A stretch of DNA of 6,465 nt from Chloroflexota bacterium (GTDB lineage: Bacteria; Chloroflexota; Dehalococcoidia; GIF9; UBA5629): NCBI GenBank assembly GCA_016875975.1, contig VGOF01000088.1, forward strand, positions 1 through 6,465, read 5' to 3'. The notes under the pieces are model-generated. The model worked only from the letters and a program-made list of their open reading frames with translations, had not been told where the DNA came from and ran no database searches. The first letter of the stretch is position 1. Each line of letters opens with the position of its first letter. Made by a program: the position numbers and the translations under genes. This document shows positions 5,466 to 6,465 of this stretch, piece after piece.

Positions 5466-6149
5466 TTGGCTTTCTTAATTGTGAAGAAGGGTGATGCTGA
5501 GGATGTCGGCAAGACATTTACGCTGAACAAGCCGGTAGTGGTGGTGGGTCGCTGCACCTTGCAGCACAAACCTGATATAGAATTGAACGATGATGTTGTT
5601 TCCAGGCGGCATATCGAAATACTGCTGAAGGACGATAGGTACTGGGTGAAAGACCTTGGCAGTACCAACGGCACCATGCTAAATGATGACCGCATAATTG
5701 CCGGCAATTTATATGAACTCAAGCATAACAGCAGGATTGGGCTTGGACTGGAAGGCAATACGGCACACACCGTGCTGGTGTTCAAGGAATCTGAGGGAAC
5801 CAGCATAATCCATAAGAAACAATCGCCGGAAGCCAAACACGGAGGAGTGCTGGCGGTATCATGGCTTAAGATAGACGAGGGCAAAAAGGAAGCGGTGGTA
5901 GATGGCGAAGAGAAGAAGCTATCCAAGAAAGAGTACGACCTGCTGCTATTCCTTTACAAAAACGCAGGGAGCATATGCTCGCGCCAGGAGATAATTGACG
6001 CAGTGTGGCCCGAAACCAGGGACGCTTCGGCTATCTCTGATGCCACCATTGACCAGTTGGTTCACAGGCTACGTGAAAAGGTGGAACCCGACCCAGCCAG
6101 ACCATCGAGGATAATCAGCAAGAAGGCATTTGGCTATATGCTGGTATAG
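5466..6149 (+). CDS. FHA-winged-helix transcriptional regulator (OmpR/PhoB-type DNA-binding domain)
   Basis: A 227-residue cytosolic protein starting at TTG 5466. The N-terminal FHA domain (about 4-106) has all phosphothreonine-binding landmarks: GR 28-29, SRRH 46-49 and STNGT 66-70. After a linker (107-127), a C-terminal winged helix of the OmpR/PhoB effector type (about 128-226) shows the beta-hairpin start, KKLSKKEYDLLLFL (150-163), a helix with SRQEIIDAVW (172-181), a recognition helix around IDQLVHRLREKVE (195-207) and a wing ending in FGYML (222-226). There is no receiver domain, so input is probably a phosphothreonine-bearing partner rather than aspartate phosphorylation. Mycobacterial EmbR uses the same two domain types but in reverse order and with an extra central domain. 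The gene is divergent from the kinase operon and lies beside an 11-bp repeat array of the kind such domains bind. It likely autoregulates and controls the operon; this is inference. Confidence 0.92.
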   Translation: MAFLIVKKGDAEDVGKTFTLNKPVVVVGRCTLQHKPDIELNDDVVSRRHIEILLKDDRYWVKDLGSTNGTMLNDDRIIAGNLYELKHNSRIGLGLEGNTAHTVLVFKESEGTSIIHKKQSPEAKHGGVLAVSWLKIDEGKKEAVVDGEEKKLSKKEYDLLLFLYKNAGSICSRQEIIDAVWPETRDASAISDATIDQLVHRLREKVEPDPARPSRIISKKAFGYMLV

Positions 6150-6223
6150 CGGGCGGTTTGAGGATGGTGGAGCCATGGAAACGGCGTGTTGGCCATATTA
6201 ACTGACCTTAAGGTTTTCTATGA

Positions 6224-6465
6224 CTATGTGCCAGAGCCTGACCACTTTTCATCCAGCCCGTATTTCTTCTCAAGCCCTACTACCGATGAAAACTCGTCGA
6301 ATTGCATCATCTGGTCCAGCATGGCCAGGCTGTTTCCCTCCTCGAGCAGGTGGTCAAAGGCTTCAGCTAGAGCCCTTGCCGCACTGTATATGCCGGTTAA
6401 TGGATAGCCCACGCTAACAAACCCCATCTCTTTAAGCTCATCAAGCGGCAAGATGGGTGTTCTGC
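6224..6465 (-). CDS. C-terminal end of an isocitrate lyase/PEP mutase family enzyme (partial)
   Basis: The minus-strand frame is open from the window edge to TAG at 6226-6224, about 80 residues. It reads RTPILPLDELKEMG, then VGYPLTGIYSAARALAEAF, then MMQFDEFSSVVGLEKKYG. This matches the C-terminal part of the PEP mutase/isocitrate lyase superfamily (methylisocitrate lyase, oxaloacetate decarboxylase and relatives), where a TP-hydrophobic strand is followed by a YPLT motif and the last swapped helices. The active-site residues lie off-window, so the exact reaction cannot be assigned. It converges on the FHA-winged-helix gene with 74 bases between the stops. No functional link to the signalling genes is apparent. 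A TTG at 6451 is not the real start, because the conserved TPIL strand lies upstream of it. Confidence 0.85.
   Translation of the reverse strand, partial: RTPILPLDELKEMGFVSVGYPLTGIYSAARALAEAFDHLLEEGNSLAMLDQMMQFDEFSSVVGLEKKYGLDEKWSGSGT

Noticed and set aside
5405..5926. Minus-strand open frame of 173 codons, Ser/Leu/Pro-rich
   Set aside because: It is the antisense shadow of the FHA-winged-helix gene, and its composition is typical of antisense translation.
6205..6217. Palindrome ACCTTAAGGT followed by TTTT as a terminator between convergent genes
   Set aside because: The stem is too short, with no room for a loop, and the T-run is only four bases.

Overview
The window carries what looks like a bacterial Ser/Thr-phosphorylation signalling locus. 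It holds one membrane-anchored protein kinase, one PP2C phosphatase, four separate proteins with phosphothreonine-reading FHA domains, and two sets of Pho-box-like 11-bp repeats that could tie the locus to one regulator. The organism cannot be named from the sequence. Roughly even base composition, GTG and TTG starts, zinc-ribbon/FHA proteins and tandem Ig-like stalk domains fit Chloroflexota (perhaps Dehalococcoidia); this is an impression from protein style only. No rRNA, tRNA, CRISPR array, insertion sequence or T6SS gene was seen.

Layout. On the minus strand, read right to left from 5290 to 1754, four genes overlap by exactly 4 bp each: a double zinc-ribbon/FHA protein (5290-4694), a PP2C phosphatase (4697-3870), a one-TM Ser/Thr kinase (3873-2851) and a signal-peptide/ectodomain/TM/FHA protein (2854-1754). 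A 172-bp gap follows, with four 11-bp direct repeats and a G-rich tract. Next is a larger relative of the fourth protein (1581-4), with two Ig-like domains added to its ectodomain. Its stop overlaps, again by 4 bp, the start codon of another gene that leaves the window at base 1. Divergent from the operon on the plus strand is an FHA-winged-helix transcription factor (5466-6149). A convergent minus-strand fragment at the right edge (6465-6224) is the C-terminus of an isocitrate lyase/PEP mutase family enzyme and is probably unrelated.

How the genes may work together (inference). The kinase has a membrane anchor but no extracellular part. The two FHA membrane proteins have related extracellular domains and no catalytic domain. 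The simplest model splits the receptor: ectodomain/FHA proteins sense outside and dock on the phosphorylated kinase or its substrates, PP2C resets the state, and the zinc-ribbon/FHA protein and the FHA-winged-helix factor carry the signal to cytosolic targets and DNA. The gaps upstream of both minus-strand transcription units contain the same array of TGACA units every 11 bp, followed by TTGCT-type flanks and -10-like boxes at the same distance. This is the pattern bound by OmpR/PhoB-type winged helices. The factor encoded here is the obvious candidate binder, but a PhoB/PhoP protein encoded elsewhere is a real alternative because the repeats resemble a classical Pho box.
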